Of a stretch of DNA of 64,000 nt, positions 27,314 to 37,787 are shown in pieces. A program made the position numbers and the translations under genes. The stretch spans positions 4,960,001 through 5,024,000 of the forward strand of contig NC_021741.1 of the NCBI RefSeq assembly GCF_000422085.1, given 5' to 3'. Within the stretch, counting starts at the first letter, position 1. Each line of letters starts with the position of its first letter. The notes under the pieces were generated by a model. The model saw only the letters and a program-made list of their open reading frames with translations, searched no databases and had not been told where the DNA came from. The stretch comes from Serratia liquefaciens ATCC 27592 (GTDB taxonomy: Bacteria > Pseudomonadota > Gammaproteobacteria > Enterobacterales > Enterobacteriaceae).

Positions 27314-29356
27314 TTATCCTTTAATGCCGTAATGGCGCAGCATAGCATCCAGCTGCGGCTCACGGCCACGGAAGCGTTTGAACAGTTCCATCGGCTCTTC
27401 GGAACCGCCACGCGACAGGATGTTGTCGAGGAAGGATTTACCGGTTTCGGCGTTGAAAATCCCCTCTTCTTCAAAGCGCGAATAGGCATCTGCCGACAAC
27501 ACTTCTGCCCACAGGTAGCTGTAGTAACCCGCCGCGTAACCACCGGCAAAGATGTGGCTGAAAGCGTGCGGGAAACGGCCCCAGCTTGGAGAAGGCACAA
27601 CCGCCACCATTTTTTTCACTTCTGCCAACGTCGGCAGGATCTGCGCACCTTTCTCCGGGCTGTATTCGGCGTGCATGCGGAAGTCGAACAGGCCAAACTC
27701 CAACTGACGCAGGATGAACAGCGCAGCCTGGTAGTTTTTGGCGGCCAGCAACTTGTCCAGCATCTCCTTCGGCAGCGGCTCACCGCTTTGATAATGGCCG
27801 GAGATAAATGCCAGCGCTTCCGGCTCCCAGCACCAGTTTTCCATAAACTGGCTCGGCAGTTCGACCGCATCCCATGGCACACCGCTAATACCGGAAACAC
27901 CGGCGGTGTCGATTTGGGTCAGCATATGGTGCAGACCGTGGCCGAACTCGTGGAACAGCGTGGTCACTTCGTTATGGGTGAACAGCGCCGGCTTGTCGCC
28001 CAGCGGACGGTTGAAGTTACAGGTCAGATAGGCAACCGGTTTTTGCAGCTCGCCGTTGGCCTTGCGCAGGCTACCGACACAGTCATCCATCCAGGCCCCG
28101 CCGCGCTTGTTTTCGCGGGCATACAGGTCGAGGTAGAAGCTGCCGCGCAGCTCACCGTTAGCGTCGAACAGATCAAAGAAGCGCACTTCTGGATGCCAGG
28201 TATCCACATCCTTACGCTCTTTGGCAGTGATGCCATAAATGCGTTTCACCACTTCGAACAGGCCTTGTACCACACGCTGTTCCGGGAAGTAGGGGCGCAG
28301 TTGCTCGTCGCTGATCGAGAACAGGTGCTGTTTTTGTTTTTCGCCGTAATAGGTGATGTCCCAGGCTTCCAGCTCATCCACACCGTAATGCTGTTTGGCA
28401 AAGGCACGCAGCTGCGCCAGTTCCTGCTCGGCCTGCGGACGGGCGCGTTTGGCCAAATCACTCAGGAAACCCAGTACCTGCTCCGGGTTTTCAGCCATTT
28501 TGGTCGCCAGCGACTTGTCGGCGTAGCTGTCAAAGCCCAGCAACTGGGCCAGTTCGTGACGCAACGCCAGCGTTTCCGCCATCACTTCACTGTTGTCCCA
28601 TTTGCCGGCATTTGGCCCCTGATCGGAGGCGCGGGTAGCGAAAGCACGATACATTTCTTCACGCAGCACGCGGTTATCGCCATAGGTCAGCACCGGCAGA
28701 TAGCTTGGCATATCCAGCGTCAGCAACCAGCCTTCCTGCTCTTTGGCCTGCGCCATCGCCTGAGCCTGAGCCAGCGCGCTTTCCGGCAGGCCGCTCAGTT
28801 CGGCTTGATCGGTGATCAACTTGCTCCAGCCCATGGTGGCGTCGAGCACGTTGTTGCTGTAAGTGGAACCCAGTTCGGAAAGGCGGGCGACGATCTCGCC
28901 GTAACGACGCTGTTTTTCCGGCGACAGGCCAATGCCCGACAGTTCGAAATCACGCAGCGCGTTTTCTACCGACTTGCGCTGCGGCACTGTCAGTTGATTG
29001 AAGGCTTCGCCTTCTTTCAGGCTACGGTAAGCCTGGTATAGCCCTTCGTGTTGCCCTACCCAGGTGCCGTACTCAGACAGCAACGGCAGCGCCTGCTCAT
29101 AGGCGGCACGCAGTTCCGGGCTGTTTTTCACCGAGTTCAGATGGCCGACCGGCGACCAGATGCGCGACAGGCGATCGTCAGACTCCGCCAGCGGCTGACA
29201 CAGGTTATCCCAGGTAAATGGCCCCGGTTGCGCGACAACGCGCTCTACCGCAGCGCGACAGTCGTCCAAGGCGGATTGCACCGCAGGCACGATATCTTCT
29301 GGGCGAATGGCGGAAAACGGCGGCAGGGAAAACGGAGTCAGCAACGGATTTGTCAT
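27314..29356 (-). CDS. prlC: Oligopeptidase A
   Basis: 680 residues from ATG 29356 ([15 protein letters not shown]); the frame is open 33 bp further but this start has AGGA upstream and gives the E. coli PrlC length. M3-family zinc metallopeptidase with [11 protein letters not shown] near residue 468 and a downstream Glu ligand in [15 protein letters not shown] context. Cytoplasmic; degrades oligopeptides and signal peptides. Upstream partner of rsmJ. Confidence 0.96.
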   Translation of the reverse strand: MTNPLLTPFSLPPFSAIRPEDIVPAVQSALDDCRAAVERVVAQPGPFTWDNLCQPLAESDDRLSRIWSPVGHLNSVKNSPELRAAYEQALPLLSEYGTWVGQHEGLYQAYRSLKEGEAFNQLTVPQRKSVENALRDFELSGIGLSPEKQRRYGEIVARLSELGSTYSNNVLDATMGWSKLITDQAELSGLPESALAQAQAMAQAKEQEGWLLTLDMPSYLPVLTYGDNRVLREEMYRAFATRASDQGPNAGKWDNSEVMAETLALRHELAQLLGFDSYADKSLATKMAENPEQVLGFLSDLAKRARPQAEQELAQLRAFAKQHYGVDELEAWDITYYGEKQKQHLFSISDEQLRPYFPEQRVVQGLFEVVKRIYGITAKERKDVDTWHPEVRFFDLFDANGELRGSFYLDLYARENKRGGAWMDDCVGSLRKANGELQKPVAYLTCNFNRPLGDKPALFTHNEVTTLFHEFGHGLHHMLTQIDTAGVSGISGVPWDAVELPSQFMENWCWEPEALAFISGHYQSGEPLPKEMLDKLLAAKNYQAALFILRQLEFGLFDFRMHAEYSPEKGAQILPTLAEVKKMVAVVPSPSWGRFPHAFSHIFAGGYAAGYYSYLWAEVLSADAYSRFEEEGIFNAETGKSFLDNILSRGGSEEPMELFKRFRGREPQLDAMLRHYGIKG

Positions 29357-29476
29357 AGGGCAGTCCTGATTAGCGTTGGGGCCCGCCACGACGGGCAGGC
29401 CTTAAAATGCGTATGAATATCTAACATGGTGCCAAGCGGCAGGAAAATCAATGGCCCGGCATTGATAGATAGTGCC

Positions 29477-29938
29477 TTAAACCGCACTCTGACGGATCTT
29501 CGCGGCCAGCACGGCCAGATGCTCGTCGTCAGCGCGCGCCGCGTCGTGGGACGAAAGGTAACCCTCATAGCGGTCGAAGAATTTCGCCGAGGTCGATTCG
29601 ATAGGCTGCCACTGTTCCAGCGCAGCGGTACCGTGCATCGGGATCAGCTTGGCATGCACATGGTCGACGCCAAAACCTTCGAACACCATGCCGCAGCGGC
29701 CCACGTCGTCAAACGCCCGGTCGAGCAACTGCGCTACCCGCTTGGTCGCCAACATCAGCTCGCTGAGTACCTCTTCCGGCAACGCAAAGGCATAGCTCTC
29801 ATAGTGCGCCTTGGGGATCACTACGCTGAAACCCTCGGTATTCGGATAAATGGAAAGGAACGCCATATGACTCTCGTCTTCCCAAATTTTATGGCACGGC
29901 ACTCTGCCCGCCACCATTTCGCAAAAGATGCAGCTCAT
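29477..29938 (-). CDS. HIT family protein
   Basis: 153 residues from ATG 29938 (MSCIFCEMVAGRVPCHKIWEDE), with a strong GGAGGAG. Typical HIT fold: CIFC zinc-type Cys pair at residues 3-6, FLSIYPNTEGFSVVIPKAHY, and the active-site string HVHAKLIPMH. The canonical motif is His-x-His-x-His; here the third His is Lys, while the middle catalytic His remains. HIT proteins hydrolyse or transfer nucleotides. It lies between an amidase gene and prlC, all on the minus strand with gaps of about 85 and 120 bp. Confidence 0.88.
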   Translation of the reverse strand: MSCIFCEMVAGRVPCHKIWEDESHMAFLSIYPNTEGFSVVIPKAHYESYAFALPEEVLSELMLATKRVAQLLDRAFDDVGRCGMVFEGFGVDHVHAKLIPMHGTAALEQWQPIESTSAKFFDRYEGYLSSHDAARADDEHLAVLAAKIRQSAV

Positions 29939-30023
29939 CGTCTCCTCCTGAATGGGATGGCGAGCCAAGAGCCCGCCGTAAAAAGCCTTTCAGCAACATA
30001 GCGGATATTTTGCGTTTTGACTG

Positions 30024-31466
30024 CTATTCCCCTGCATTTCCCGCCCAAACGGCCGGACGCCGTTGATGCCACGGCGCTGCCCGTTCCAGCTGCCCTGCCA
30101 ACCGCAGCAGTTGATCTTCGCGGCCAAAACCGGCAACAAATTGCATGCCTATCGGCAGATTGTGCTGCGCATCATGCATCAGCGGCACCGACATCGCCGG
30201 CACGCCTGCCACATTAAACACCGGCGTGAACGGTGAATGATCGAATAAATGCGCGGTCCACTCCAGGCCACTCATATCCGCCGTTCCGGTACCGTAGCGA
30301 CCAATCCGCCAAGGCAAGTCAGGCATGGTCGGGGTCAACAATAGATCGTACTGCTGGAAATAGGTGCCCACGGCACGAGTCACCCGGTTACGCACCTCAA
30401 GCGCCGCAACCATATCCACCGCCCTGGCGGCCAACCCGTCGTGGTAACAGGCCAGCGTTTCCGGCTCCAGCATGTCGGTTGAAATCGCGCGTCCGGTGGT
30501 TTGGCTCAACCCCTCAACCCAACCGACCAGATTGGCGCACCAGATCTGCGCATTGGCGAATACCAGTTCCTGCCAGCTGACGCCGATCGGCATCTCCGCC
30601 TCAGTGACCTGATGGCCCAGCTCGCTCAGCAGCACTGCGGTGTCGTTGGTGGCCTGAACGATTTGCGGTGCAGTTTTCCCGCCATTCCACGCCTGAGTCA
30701 TCATGCCAATACGCAACCGACCAGGCTCGCGGGTGACCTGTGACAGCCAGCTTTCTGGCTGCGGTGCCGTGTAATAAGGTTCGCCGGGATGGGGATGTTG
30801 TAGCGCATCCAGTAAAGCGGCACTGTCGCGTACCGTGCGACTCAGCCCCAATTGAACGCCAAAGCCGTTGAACACTTCATCCATCGCCGGACCATGTGAT
30901 ACCCGGCCGCGCGTCGGTTTAAGGCCGAACACCCCATTGGACGAAGCAGGCACGCGAATAGAGCCTGCAGCATCAGTGGCATGCGCCATAGGCACGACCC
31001 CGGCAGCAACCGCCGCACCAGCACCGCCGCTGGAACCGCCCGCGCTGAAATCAAGGTTCCATGGATTGCGCGTAGCACCGTAAAGCACCGCTTCGGTGGT
31101 GGTACTGAACGCCATCTCCGGCGTGGTGGTTCGGCCAAAGGTCACCAGCCCCGCGCGATGGATATTGCGCATCAGATAACTGTCTTCCGCGGCAATCTGC
31201 CCCTGCGCCAACCGGCTCCCCAATTCAAGACGCTTGCCGGCCATGCTGATGGCGATATCCTTGATCAGAAAGGGAACGCCTGACAGCGGGCCGCGCCTCT
31301 CCCACAGGGGTTGTGGCCAATGCTCCACCACTGCGTTGATCGCCGGGTTTACCGCCTCAACCGCAGCCCTCGCCGTTTGCTGCAGCTCTTGCGCACTGAC
31401 TTCACCCGCCTGTACCAATGCTGCCAACCCCAGCGCGTCGTAGCTAACGTACTCGCTCAGTTTCAT
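30024..31466 (-). CDS. Amidase signature family enzyme
   Basis: 480 residues from ATG 31466 (MKLSEYVSYDALGLA), with GGAAGAG upstream; an ATG 15 bp earlier is unlikely. The Ser-Ser-Lys triad fits: K69 in VPFLIKDIA, S145 in SAGGSSGGAGAAVAAG and S169 in TDAAGSIRVPA. Hydrolyses amide bonds of unknown substrates in the cytoplasm. Divergent from a LysR regulator (gap about 76 bp), which probably controls it. The HIT gene follows on the same strand. Confidence 0.9.
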   Translation of the reverse strand: MKLSEYVSYDALGLAALVQAGEVSAQELQQTARAAVEAVNPAINAVVEHWPQPLWERRGPLSGVPFLIKDIAISMAGKRLELGSRLAQGQIAAEDSYLMRNIHRAGLVTFGRTTTPEMAFSTTTEAVLYGATRNPWNLDFSAGGSSGGAGAAVAAGVVPMAHATDAAGSIRVPASSNGVFGLKPTRGRVSHGPAMDEVFNGFGVQLGLSRTVRDSAALLDALQHPHPGEPYYTAPQPESWLSQVTREPGRLRIGMMTQAWNGGKTAPQIVQATNDTAVLLSELGHQVTEAEMPIGVSWQELVFANAQIWCANLVGWVEGLSQTTGRAISTDMLEPETLACYHDGLAARAVDMVAALEVRNRVTRAVGTYFQQYDLLLTPTMPDLPWRIGRYGTGTADMSGLEWTAHLFDHSPFTPVFNVAGVPAMSVPLMHDAQHNLPIGMQFVAGFGREDQLLRLAGQLERAAPWHQRRPAVWAGNAGE

Positions 31467-31542
31467 CGTCTCTTCCTTCATCCGTTATGGTTTCGCCGGC
31501 TTTTCCGACGTCCGTTCCACGGTAGGAGGATTGGCGCTATAG

Positions 31543-32493
31543 TTGAAATTGATAGATTTAATACGAGGAATAGTTATCAACAATTTAAAGCGGGTCGATC
31601 TCAACTTGCTGGTCACGCTGGAAGCGCTGCTCAGCGAACGCAACGTGACGCGGGCGGCGGCACGCCTCAATCTGAGCCAGCCGTCGGTCAGCATTCAACT
31701 GGCCAAACTGCGCGAGATTTACCATGATCCCCTGCTGCTGCCCGGCCCGCGAGGGATGTTGCCCACGGCGCGCGCGCTAAGCCTGTTGACGCCTCTGCGC
31801 CAGACGCTGGCCGACCTCGGCCGCCTGCTGGCGCCGGAACACCCCTTTGATCCGCTGCTGGCCGAAATGACCTGGCAACTGGCCGCCGCCGACGCCGCCG
31901 AATATGCCATCCTGCTGCCGATGCTGCCCAAACTGCGGCAGGCAGCACCCCAATCCCGCCTGGCGATCCGCGAAGCATCGCCGAAACACATGAGTCGCGA
32001 TCTGGCGGACGGCGTGATCGACCTCGGTTTTTTGTCCCGGGAAGAAGCCCCCGCCGAGCTGCGCCACCGGCAGTTGTTTCGCGAGGAGTACCTGCTGGTA
32101 GGCCGCCGTGACCATCCGTTGTTGCAAAGCCCCCCTTCGCTGGAGCAGTTTTGTCAGTTGGAGTTCGTGATGGTTTCGCAAGACGGCGGCGGTTTTCGCA
32201 CCCTGATTGACACGCTGTTGGAAGCGCAGGGATTAGCGCGGCGTGTAGTGATGTCGCTGCCGCACTTCCTGTTCATCCCCGCACTGCTGGCGAGATCCGA
32301 TATGGTCGCGATGCTGCCTTCACGCATGCTGGGCGAACTGCTTGGCGACCTGCGCACCTGGCCGGCCCCCTTGGCAATACCCGGCTATGACATGGTAATG
32401 GTGTGGCATGAACGCTCGCACCTGGATCCGGCCCATGGCTGGTTGCGTGAGCAGGTGGTCAACGCCCTGGAGGCCCCGTCGACATCACTGTAA
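31543..32493 (+). CDS. LysR-type transcriptional regulator (start uncertain)
   Basis: Up to 316 residues. The HTH is clear (LKRVDLNLLVTLEALLSERNVTRAAARLNLSQPSVSIQLAKLREI), followed by a LysR effector domain. The frame opens with TTG at 31543 directly after an in-frame TAG. GAGGA at 31565-31569 stands at ideal distance from an ATC codon at 31576 (INNLKRVDLNLL), with no ATG, GTG or TTG there. Either TTG 31543/31549 or a rare ATC start is used. Divergent from the amidase gene, its likely target. Confidence 0.88.
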   Translation: MKLIDLIRGIVINNLKRVDLNLLVTLEALLSERNVTRAAARLNLSQPSVSIQLAKLREIYHDPLLLPGPRGMLPTARALSLLTPLRQTLADLGRLLAPEHPFDPLLAEMTWQLAAADAAEYAILLPMLPKLRQAAPQSRLAIREASPKHMSRDLADGVIDLGFLSREEAPAELRHRQLFREEYLLVGRRDHPLLQSPPSLEQFCQLEFVMVSQDGGGFRTLIDTLLEAQGLARRVVMSLPHFLFIPALLARSDMVAMLPSRMLGELLGDLRTWPAPLAIPGYDMVMVWHERSHLDPAHGWLREQVVNALEAPSTSL

Positions 32494-32892
32494 AACGTCA
32501 ACCAGCTCAAACTGTTGAAACACCAGCCACATCTGGGGCGAGAACGTGCCTTCACGCGTAAAAAAATCCTGGTGCCCCTGCCGCCAGAACGCCAGGCTCT
32601 TATCCCCCTCACCTTCCTGTGCCGCCATCTCGGCCGTAACGTCGCAATAGCGAATCAGCTTCAATGACAGGATCCTGATGACGCAGGCCGGTTCGCCGCG
32701 GCCGTCAAGCACGACGTTGTAATCCCCGAGCATCGGCTCTTGCTCTTGCCGATATGCAAGATAAGAACAGCAGGTGGCGGTTTTTTGCCCCTCAAGCACC
32801 CGTTGCAACAGCTCGTCCGCCAGCATGGGGCTGTCGCCGAACGCCCAGCGAGACGCGCCAGGGTATTTAGCCAAAATGGCCGCTTTAGTCAT
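32485..32892 (-). CDS. ASCH domain-containing protein
   Basis: 135 residues from ATG 32892 (MTKAAILAKYPGASRW), with AAGGAG. Single ASCH/PUA-like domain: LADELLQRVLEGQKTATC, then VLDGRGEPACVIRILSLKLIRYCDV and SLAFWRQGHQDFFTREG, typical of the DUF984 type. ASCH domains bind RNA or nucleosides, and one relative hydrolyses N4-acetylcytidine; the role here is not known. The stop overlaps the end of the LysR gene (convergent, 9 bp). Confidence 0.85.
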   Translation of the reverse strand: MTKAAILAKYPGASRWAFGDSPMLADELLQRVLEGQKTATCCSYLAYRQEQEPMLGDYNVVLDGRGEPACVIRILSLKLIRYCDVTAEMAAQEGEGDKSLAFWRQGHQDFFTREGTFSPQMWLVFQQFELVDVLQ

Positions 32893-33027
32893 CGCCTTTC
32901 TCCTTGATTGAAGGGCTGAGGTCACGCATTTCACTTTTTCCCGCCCAGACAGTTTATACTGTGCAGAATATAAGCCTTTATTCTGTTCAGCAGGCTCCGT
33001 CGGGAGCACAAGGAATTACCACAAGCC

Positions 33028-33870
33028 ATGTTAAGTTACCGCCACAGTTTCCACGCCGGCAACCACGCCGACGTGCTTAAGCACACCGTTCAAAGCCTGA
33101 TCATCGAATCGCTGAAAGAAAAAGAGAAGCCGTTCCTGTACCTGGATACCCACTCCGGCGCAGGTCGCTATCAGCTGAGCGGTGAACACGCCGAGCGCAC
33201 CGGGGAATACCTGGAAGGCATCGGTCTGCTGTGGCAACGTGATGACCTGCCGCAAGAGCTGGCAGCCTACATGAGCGTAGTGCACAACTTTAACCGCACC
33301 GAAAGGCTGCGTTACTACCCTGGCTCGCCACTGATTGCCCGTCAGCTGCTGCGTCCGCAGGATAAAATTCACCTGACCGAACTGCACCCGAGCGACTTCC
33401 CGTTGCTGCGCAGTGAGTTCCAGAAGGACGAGCGTGCCAAGGTGCAACGCGCCGATGGCTACCAGCAGTTGAAATCCCAACTGCCGCCGCTGTCGCGCCG
33501 CGGGCTGATCCTGATGGACCCGCCGTACGAAATGAAAACCGATTACCAGGACGTGGTAAAAGGCCTGCAGGAAGGCTACAAGCGCTTTGCCACCGGCACC
33601 TACGCGCTGTGGTACCCGGTGGTGATGCGCCAGCAAATCAAGCGCATGCTGAAAGACCTGGAAGCCACCGGCATCCGCAATATTCTGCAGATCGAACTGG
33701 CGGTAAGACCCGACAGCGACCAGCGCGGCATGACCGCCTCAGGCATGATTGTGATTAACCCGCCGTGGAAGCTGGAACAACAGATGAAAAACGTGCTGCC
33801 ATGGCTGCACAAAACCCTGGTGCCGTCAGGTAATGGCCACCATTTGGTGAACTGGGTAGTGCCGGAATAA
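33028..33870 (+). CDS. rlmJ: 23S rRNA (adenine-2030-N6)-methyltransferase RlmJ
   Basis: 280 residues, the E. coli RlmJ length. MLSYRHSFHAGNHADVLKH at the N-terminus and the methylase motif ILMDPPYEMKTDYQDV near residue 165 are diagnostic. Methylates A2030 of 23S rRNA in the cytoplasm. Followed by gor as in E. coli. Confidence 0.96.
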   Translation: MLSYRHSFHAGNHADVLKHTVQSLIIESLKEKEKPFLYLDTHSGAGRYQLSGEHAERTGEYLEGIGLLWQRDDLPQELAAYMSVVHNFNRTERLRYYPGSPLIARQLLRPQDKIHLTELHPSDFPLLRSEFQKDERAKVQRADGYQQLKSQLPPLSRRGLILMDPPYEMKTDYQDVVKGLQEGYKRFATGTYALWYPVVMRQQIKRMLKDLEATGIRNILQIELAVRPDSDQRGMTASGMIVINPPWKLEQQMKNVLPWLHKTLVPSGNGHHLVNWVVPE

Positions 33871-33878
33871 GCTTCCGG

Positions 33879-33899
33879 GGCGCGGCCTGCCGCGCCTTT
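33879..33899 (+). terminator. Probable rho-independent terminator of rlmJ
   Basis: GGCGCGGC / GCCGCGCC hairpin with a very short loop followed by TTTA, 8 bp after the stop. The T-run is short. Confidence 0.55.
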
Positions 33900-33999
33900 A
33901 CCCCACCTATCACAGCCATTGACGCAATCTTTGCGACAAACCTGTATCAGGCGTTAAACTCTTACGCTCTTCGATTCACACAATTCATGGAAATCCCAG

Positions 34000-35352
34000 A
34001 TGACCAAACATTACGATTATCTAGCAATTGGCGGCGGCAGCGGCGGCATCGCATCGATCAACCGGGCAGCCATGTACGGCCAGAAATGCGCACTGATTGA
34101 AGCCAAAGAACTGGGCGGCACCTGCGTAAACGTGGGTTGTGTACCGAAAAAAGTTATGTGGCATGCGGCGCAAATCGCCGAGGCCATCCACCTGTACGGC
34201 CCGGATTACGGTTTCGATACCACCGTCAACGCGTTTGACTGGAAGAAGCTGGTCGCCAACCGCACCGCTTATATCGACCGCATTCATAATTCCTACGACA
34301 ACGTGCTGGGTAAAAACAAAGTCGACGTGATCAAAGGCTTCGCGCGCTTTGTCGACGCCCACACGGTGGAAGTGAACGGTGAAAAAATCACTGCCGACCA
34401 TATCCTGATCGCCACCGGCGGCCGTCCAAGCCACCCTGACATTCCGGGTGCAGAATACGGCATCGACTCAGACGGTTTCTTCGATCTGGACGCCATGCCA
34501 AAACGCGTTGCGGTGGTGGGTGCTGGTTATATCGCTGTAGAAATCGCCGGCGTGCTGAACGCGCTGGGGGCTGAAACCCACCTGTTCGTGCGTAAACACG
34601 CGCCACTGCGGACTTTCGACCCGATGGTTGTCGAGACCCTGGTGGAAGTGATGAACACCGAAGGGCCAAGTCTGCACACGGAATCCGTGCCAAAAGCCAT
34701 CGTCAAAAACGCCGACGGCAGCCTGACGTTGCAGTTGGAAAACGGCAAGGAATTCACCGTCGACAGCCTGGTGTGGGCGATTGGCCGCGAACCGGCAACC
34801 GATAACCTGAACCTGGCCGTTACCGGGGTGAAAACCAACGAAAAAGGCTACATCGACGTCGATAAATACCAAAATACCAACGTAAAAGGGATTTACGCCG
34901 TAGGCGACAACACCGGCGCCGTCGAACTGACTCCGGTTGCCGTAGCCGCAGGCCGTCGCCTGTCCGAACGCCTGTTCAACAACAAGCCGGAAGAGCACCT
35001 GGATTACAGCAACATCGCCACCGTGGTGTTCAGCCACCCGCCGATCGGCACCATTGGCCTGACCGAACCGGAAGCGATTGAGAAATTCGGTGAGGACAAC
35101 GTGAAAGTGTACAAATCTTCCTTCACCGCCATGTACAGCGCCGTGACGCAGCACCGTCAACCGTGCCGCATGAAGCTGGTCTGCGTGGGTAAAGAAGAGA
35201 AAATCGTCGGCCTGCACGGCATCGGTTTCGGCATGGACGAGATCCTGCAGGGCTTTGCCGTAGCCATTAAAATGGGCGCGACCAAGAAAGACTTCGACAA
35301 CACCGTGGCGATCCACCCGACCGCCGCAGAAGAGTTTGTGACCATGCGCTAA
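34000..35352 (+). CDS. gor: Glutathione-disulfide reductase
   Basis: 450 residues, E. coli length. FAD motif [16 protein letters not shown] at residues 9-24, redox-active pair C42/C47 in [18 protein letters not shown]-binding [17 protein letters not shown], and the C-terminal dimer-interface catalytic block [15 protein letters not shown]. Reduces glutathione disulfide with NADPH in the cytoplasm. Own terminator at 35375. Confidence 0.97.
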   Translation: MTKHYDYLAIGGGSGGIASINRAAMYGQKCALIEAKELGGTCVNVGCVPKKVMWHAAQIAEAIHLYGPDYGFDTTVNAFDWKKLVANRTAYIDRIHNSYDNVLGKNKVDVIKGFARFVDAHTVEVNGEKITADHILIATGGRPSHPDIPGAEYGIDSDGFFDLDAMPKRVAVVGAGYIAVEIAGVLNALGAETHLFVRKHAPLRTFDPMVVETLVEVMNTEGPSLHTESVPKAIVKNADGSLTLQLENGKEFTVDSLVWAIGREPATDNLNLAVTGVKTNEKGYIDVDKYQNTNVKGIYAVGDNTGAVELTPVAVAAGRRLSERLFNNKPEEHLDYSNIATVVFSHPPIGTIGLTEPEAIEKFGEDNVKVYKSSFTAMYSAVTQHRQPCRMKLVCVGKEEKIVGLHGIGFGMDEILQGFAVAIKMGATKKDFDNTVAIHPTAAEEFVTMR

Positions 35353-35374
35353 GCTTGGGCACCCGCTAAAACTC

Positions 35375-35405
35375 AGGCCAGGTTAACCCCCTGGCCTTTT
35401 CTTTT
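35375..35405 (+). terminator. Rho-independent terminator of gor
   Basis: Stem AGGCCAGG / CCTGGCCT around TTAACCC, then TTTTCTTTT. Confidence 0.9.
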
Positions 35406-35511
35406 GGTCCTCTTTACCCTTTACTTCGACACAAACCTTCATTTTCTGCCATTATTTTGCCTGATATATGGGCAAGGCTCATGCAAGCATCCGCGACTCT
35501 GGAGAACATTG

Positions 35512-36006
35512 ATGCTGTTCAATCTGTTTAAAAACACGCTGTGGGCATTTTTTGCGCTGGCCATCCTTCAAACCAGCGCGCTAAGTTTCACCCTGGAAGT
35601 CGCGGGAAACATCGAAAACACCACCGATCCGGTAAAGAAAAGCTATCTGTTTACCGATAAACAACTGTTGGCAATGCCGGTGCGCAGCATCACCACCTCT
35701 ACCTCCTGGACGCCGCAAAGAAAGTTCGAAGGGATTGGCGTGGCGGACATTTTGGCGCGCGTCGGCGCCAAAGGCAGCACGCTGACATTTTATGCGCTGA
35801 ACGATTATTACATCGACGTGCCGCTGTCAGATGTCGAAAAATACAACATGATTTTGGCTTACAAAATGGACGGCGTCATGCTGAAGATCAGAAACTTCGG
35901 CCCGCTGTTTTTGGTTTACCCGAGGGATGCCGCCGGGCCTGAGTTAAATTCTCCGCTCTACAACTCGCGCTTCATCTGGCAAGTGGACAGGATCGTAATC
36001 AAATGA
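35512..36006 (+). CDS. Secreted molybdopterin-binding-fold (SUOX-like) protein lacking cysteine
   Basis: 164 residues from ATG 35512, with GGAGAA upstream; the frame is open to 35404. Signal peptide at residues 1-25 (LWAFFALAILQTSALS). The rest matches the small oxidoreductase molybdopterin-binding domain: FTDKQLLAMPVRSI, RKFEGIGVADILARVGA, YALNDYYIDVPLSDVEKY and GPLFLVYPRD. No Cys occurs anywhere, so the Mo-ligating Cys of sulfite-oxidase enzymes is missing and catalysis is unlikely. The TGA overlaps the ATG of the hybrid kinase (ATGA), making a periplasmic sensor partner the best inference. Confidence 0.82.
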   Translation: MLFNLFKNTLWAFFALAILQTSALSFTLEVAGNIENTTDPVKKSYLFTDKQLLAMPVRSITTSTSWTPQRKFEGIGVADILARVGAKGSTLTFYALNDYYIDVPLSDVEKYNMILAYKMDGVMLKIRNFGPLFLVYPRDAAGPELNSPLYNSRFIWQVDRIVIK

Positions 36007-37787
36007 AGCTCACAGGGTTTAAAAGCGGCAGCAGGCTGGCGATCCCGGCTATCTTTGCCGCACTGTTTCTGGTTGCCTCTACGGTGACGCTGTATTACTA
36101 CAGCGCGACCCTGTCGAAAAAAGGGTTGTATGCTATCGCCGGCACGCAGGAAAATTACTCCTGGTCGATCGCCAAATTCTCGATCAAGCTGGCGGAATTT
36201 GACACATTGGTCGAACAGTTGAAAAACGCACCGCAGGTGGATAGCGAAGATCTTCGGCTCAAATTTGAAATCCTTTATTCGCGTTTTTACGTGCTGGAAA
36301 CGGTCTCCGAATCCACCCAGCCGCTGTATGCCGAACCGGGTTATCCCGAAGTGGTCACGCACATGCGCGAGAAAATGGATCAGATTGATAATTTGCTGAA
36401 CAGCCCGAAAATTGATTTCTCTCTGATTTCGCAGGCGATGAAGCAAATCAAGCCCTATGCGATTGAGATGGCTAACCTGACCGATCATGCCGAAGTGAAG
36501 CAGCGCACCGCGGCCTACGAAGACTATATCGAGAAACGACACATCATTTTCTATGGTCTGGTGATCGTGATGTTTTCAGTGATCGCGCTGATCGCCATCA
36601 CGCTGATTGTGCTCCGTCAGCAGCGCCTGACTATCCGCCAGCAGGCCAAGGCGATTGAGGCGGAAAAAGCCACCCGCACCAAAAACGCCTTTCTGGGCGC
36701 CATCGGTCACGAGCTACGCACCTCGCTACAGAGCATCATGTCCGCCATTGATGTGCTGGTGAATACCCAGGTGTCGGCCGAGCACGCGGACACTTTCCAA
36801 AGGCTGGAAACCGCCGCACAGCAAATTGAAAGTCAGATGAAAGACCTGACCGATTACGCCCATCTCGACAGCGGTATGATGGAACTGCGTATCGCTCCCT
36901 TCGATGCCCAGCGGCTGGTTGAAGAAACGGCGAATGAAATCAAAACGCTGCGCCAGAAAGATCAGGTCACTTTGCTGTGTGAAGTGGAATGTGGCCACTT
37001 GCAGATACATTCCGATCCGCTGCGTATTCGGCAAATTATCGTCAATCTGCTGACCAATGCGTTCAAATACACCGAAAGCGGCACCATCACGCTGCATAGT
37101 TGCTTGCGCAGCCAGGCTACCGGCAGTTCGCTGATTATTGAGGTCACCGATACCGGGATTGGTATCGAAAAGGGAATGCTGGATCAGATATTCCGGCCCT
37201 TCACCCAGCTTGATCAATCACATACCCGCCAGTATGGCGGCGTCGGCATGGGGTTGGCGATTGTGCACGGGCTGGTGACGCTGCTCAACGGCACCATTAC
37301 CGTCTACAGCGAGATCAAAAAAGGCAGCACCTTTATCGTCAGCATTCCGGTAGAAGTCAGTCACGAGGAGGAGTTGGGTGAAACACCGCTCCACCAGCAA
37401 AGTTTGCCGCAGAAACAGCAGCATATCTTGGTCGTCGATGACAATAAATCGGTGAGTGACGCCTTCTCGGCGCTGCTGGACAAGCTCGGCTATCAGCATG
37501 AGCTGTGCAACTCGTCTGAAAGAGCGCTGCAAAAACTGCTGCGGCGTCCTTACGACGCGTTGCTGCTGGATCTGCAAATGCCGGGAATCGATGGGGCCGC
37601 ACTGGCTAAAAAACTGCGTGACCAACGTGGCCCCAACCGCCATATCCCGATTATCGGCATCAGCGCCTACACCCCGGAGCAACTGTCTGTCGAACAGCGG
37701 GCGCTGTTCGACAACTATTTAATGAAACCGGTTCGGCTGGACGCCTTGTCATCCGCACTGGCTTCACTGCTCGCCGCTAAAGGTTGA
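36003..37787 (+). CDS. Hybrid sensor histidine kinase/response regulator
   Basis: 594 residues. Membrane segments at about 12-33 and 181-203 enclose a periplasmic sensor region of about 145 residues. HisKA follows with the phospho-acceptor H236 in FLGAIGHELRTSLQS, then HATPase with N-box RQIIVNLLTNAFKYTE and G-boxes DTGIGIE and YGGVGMGLAIV. A C-terminal receiver carries D523 in LLLDLQMPGIDG. Inner-membrane kinase. Start overlaps the upstream molybdopterin-fold gene. Its 3' end overlaps the convergent HTH-receiver gene by 11 bp; the receiver there is the obvious output partner, but this is inferred. Confidence 0.93.
   Translation: MKLTGFKSGSRLAIPAIFAALFLVASTVTLYYYSATLSKKGLYAIAGTQENYSWSIAKFSIKLAEFDTLVEQLKNAPQVDSEDLRLKFEILYSRFYVLETVSESTQPLYAEPGYPEVVTHMREKMDQIDNLLNSPKIDFSLISQAMKQIKPYAIEMANLTDHAEVKQRTAAYEDYIEKRHIIFYGLVIVMFSVIALIAITLIVLRQQRLTIRQQAKAIEAEKATRTKNAFLGAIGHELRTSLQSIMSAIDVLVNTQVSAEHADTFQRLETAAQQIESQMKDLTDYAHLDSGMMELRIAPFDAQRLVEETANEIKTLRQKDQVTLLCEVECGHLQIHSDPLRIRQIIVNLLTNAFKYTESGTITLHSCLRSQATGSSLIIEVTDTGIGIEKGMLDQIFRPFTQLDQSHTRQYGGVGMGLAIVHGLVTLLNGTITVYSEIKKGSTFIVSIPVEVSHEEELGETPLHQQSLPQKQQHILVVDDNKSVSDAFSALLDKLGYQHELCNSSERALQKLLRRPYDALLLDLQMPGIDGAALAKKLRDQRGPNRHIPIIGISAYTPEQLSVEQRALFDNYLMKPVRLDALSSALASLLAAKG

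Noticed and set aside
27308..29041. 577-residue plus-strand open frame opposite prlC
   Set aside because: Lies wholly antisense to a well-conserved peptidase gene; composition is that of a shadow frame (rich in Gln, His, Arg, Val) with no family features or ribosome binding site.
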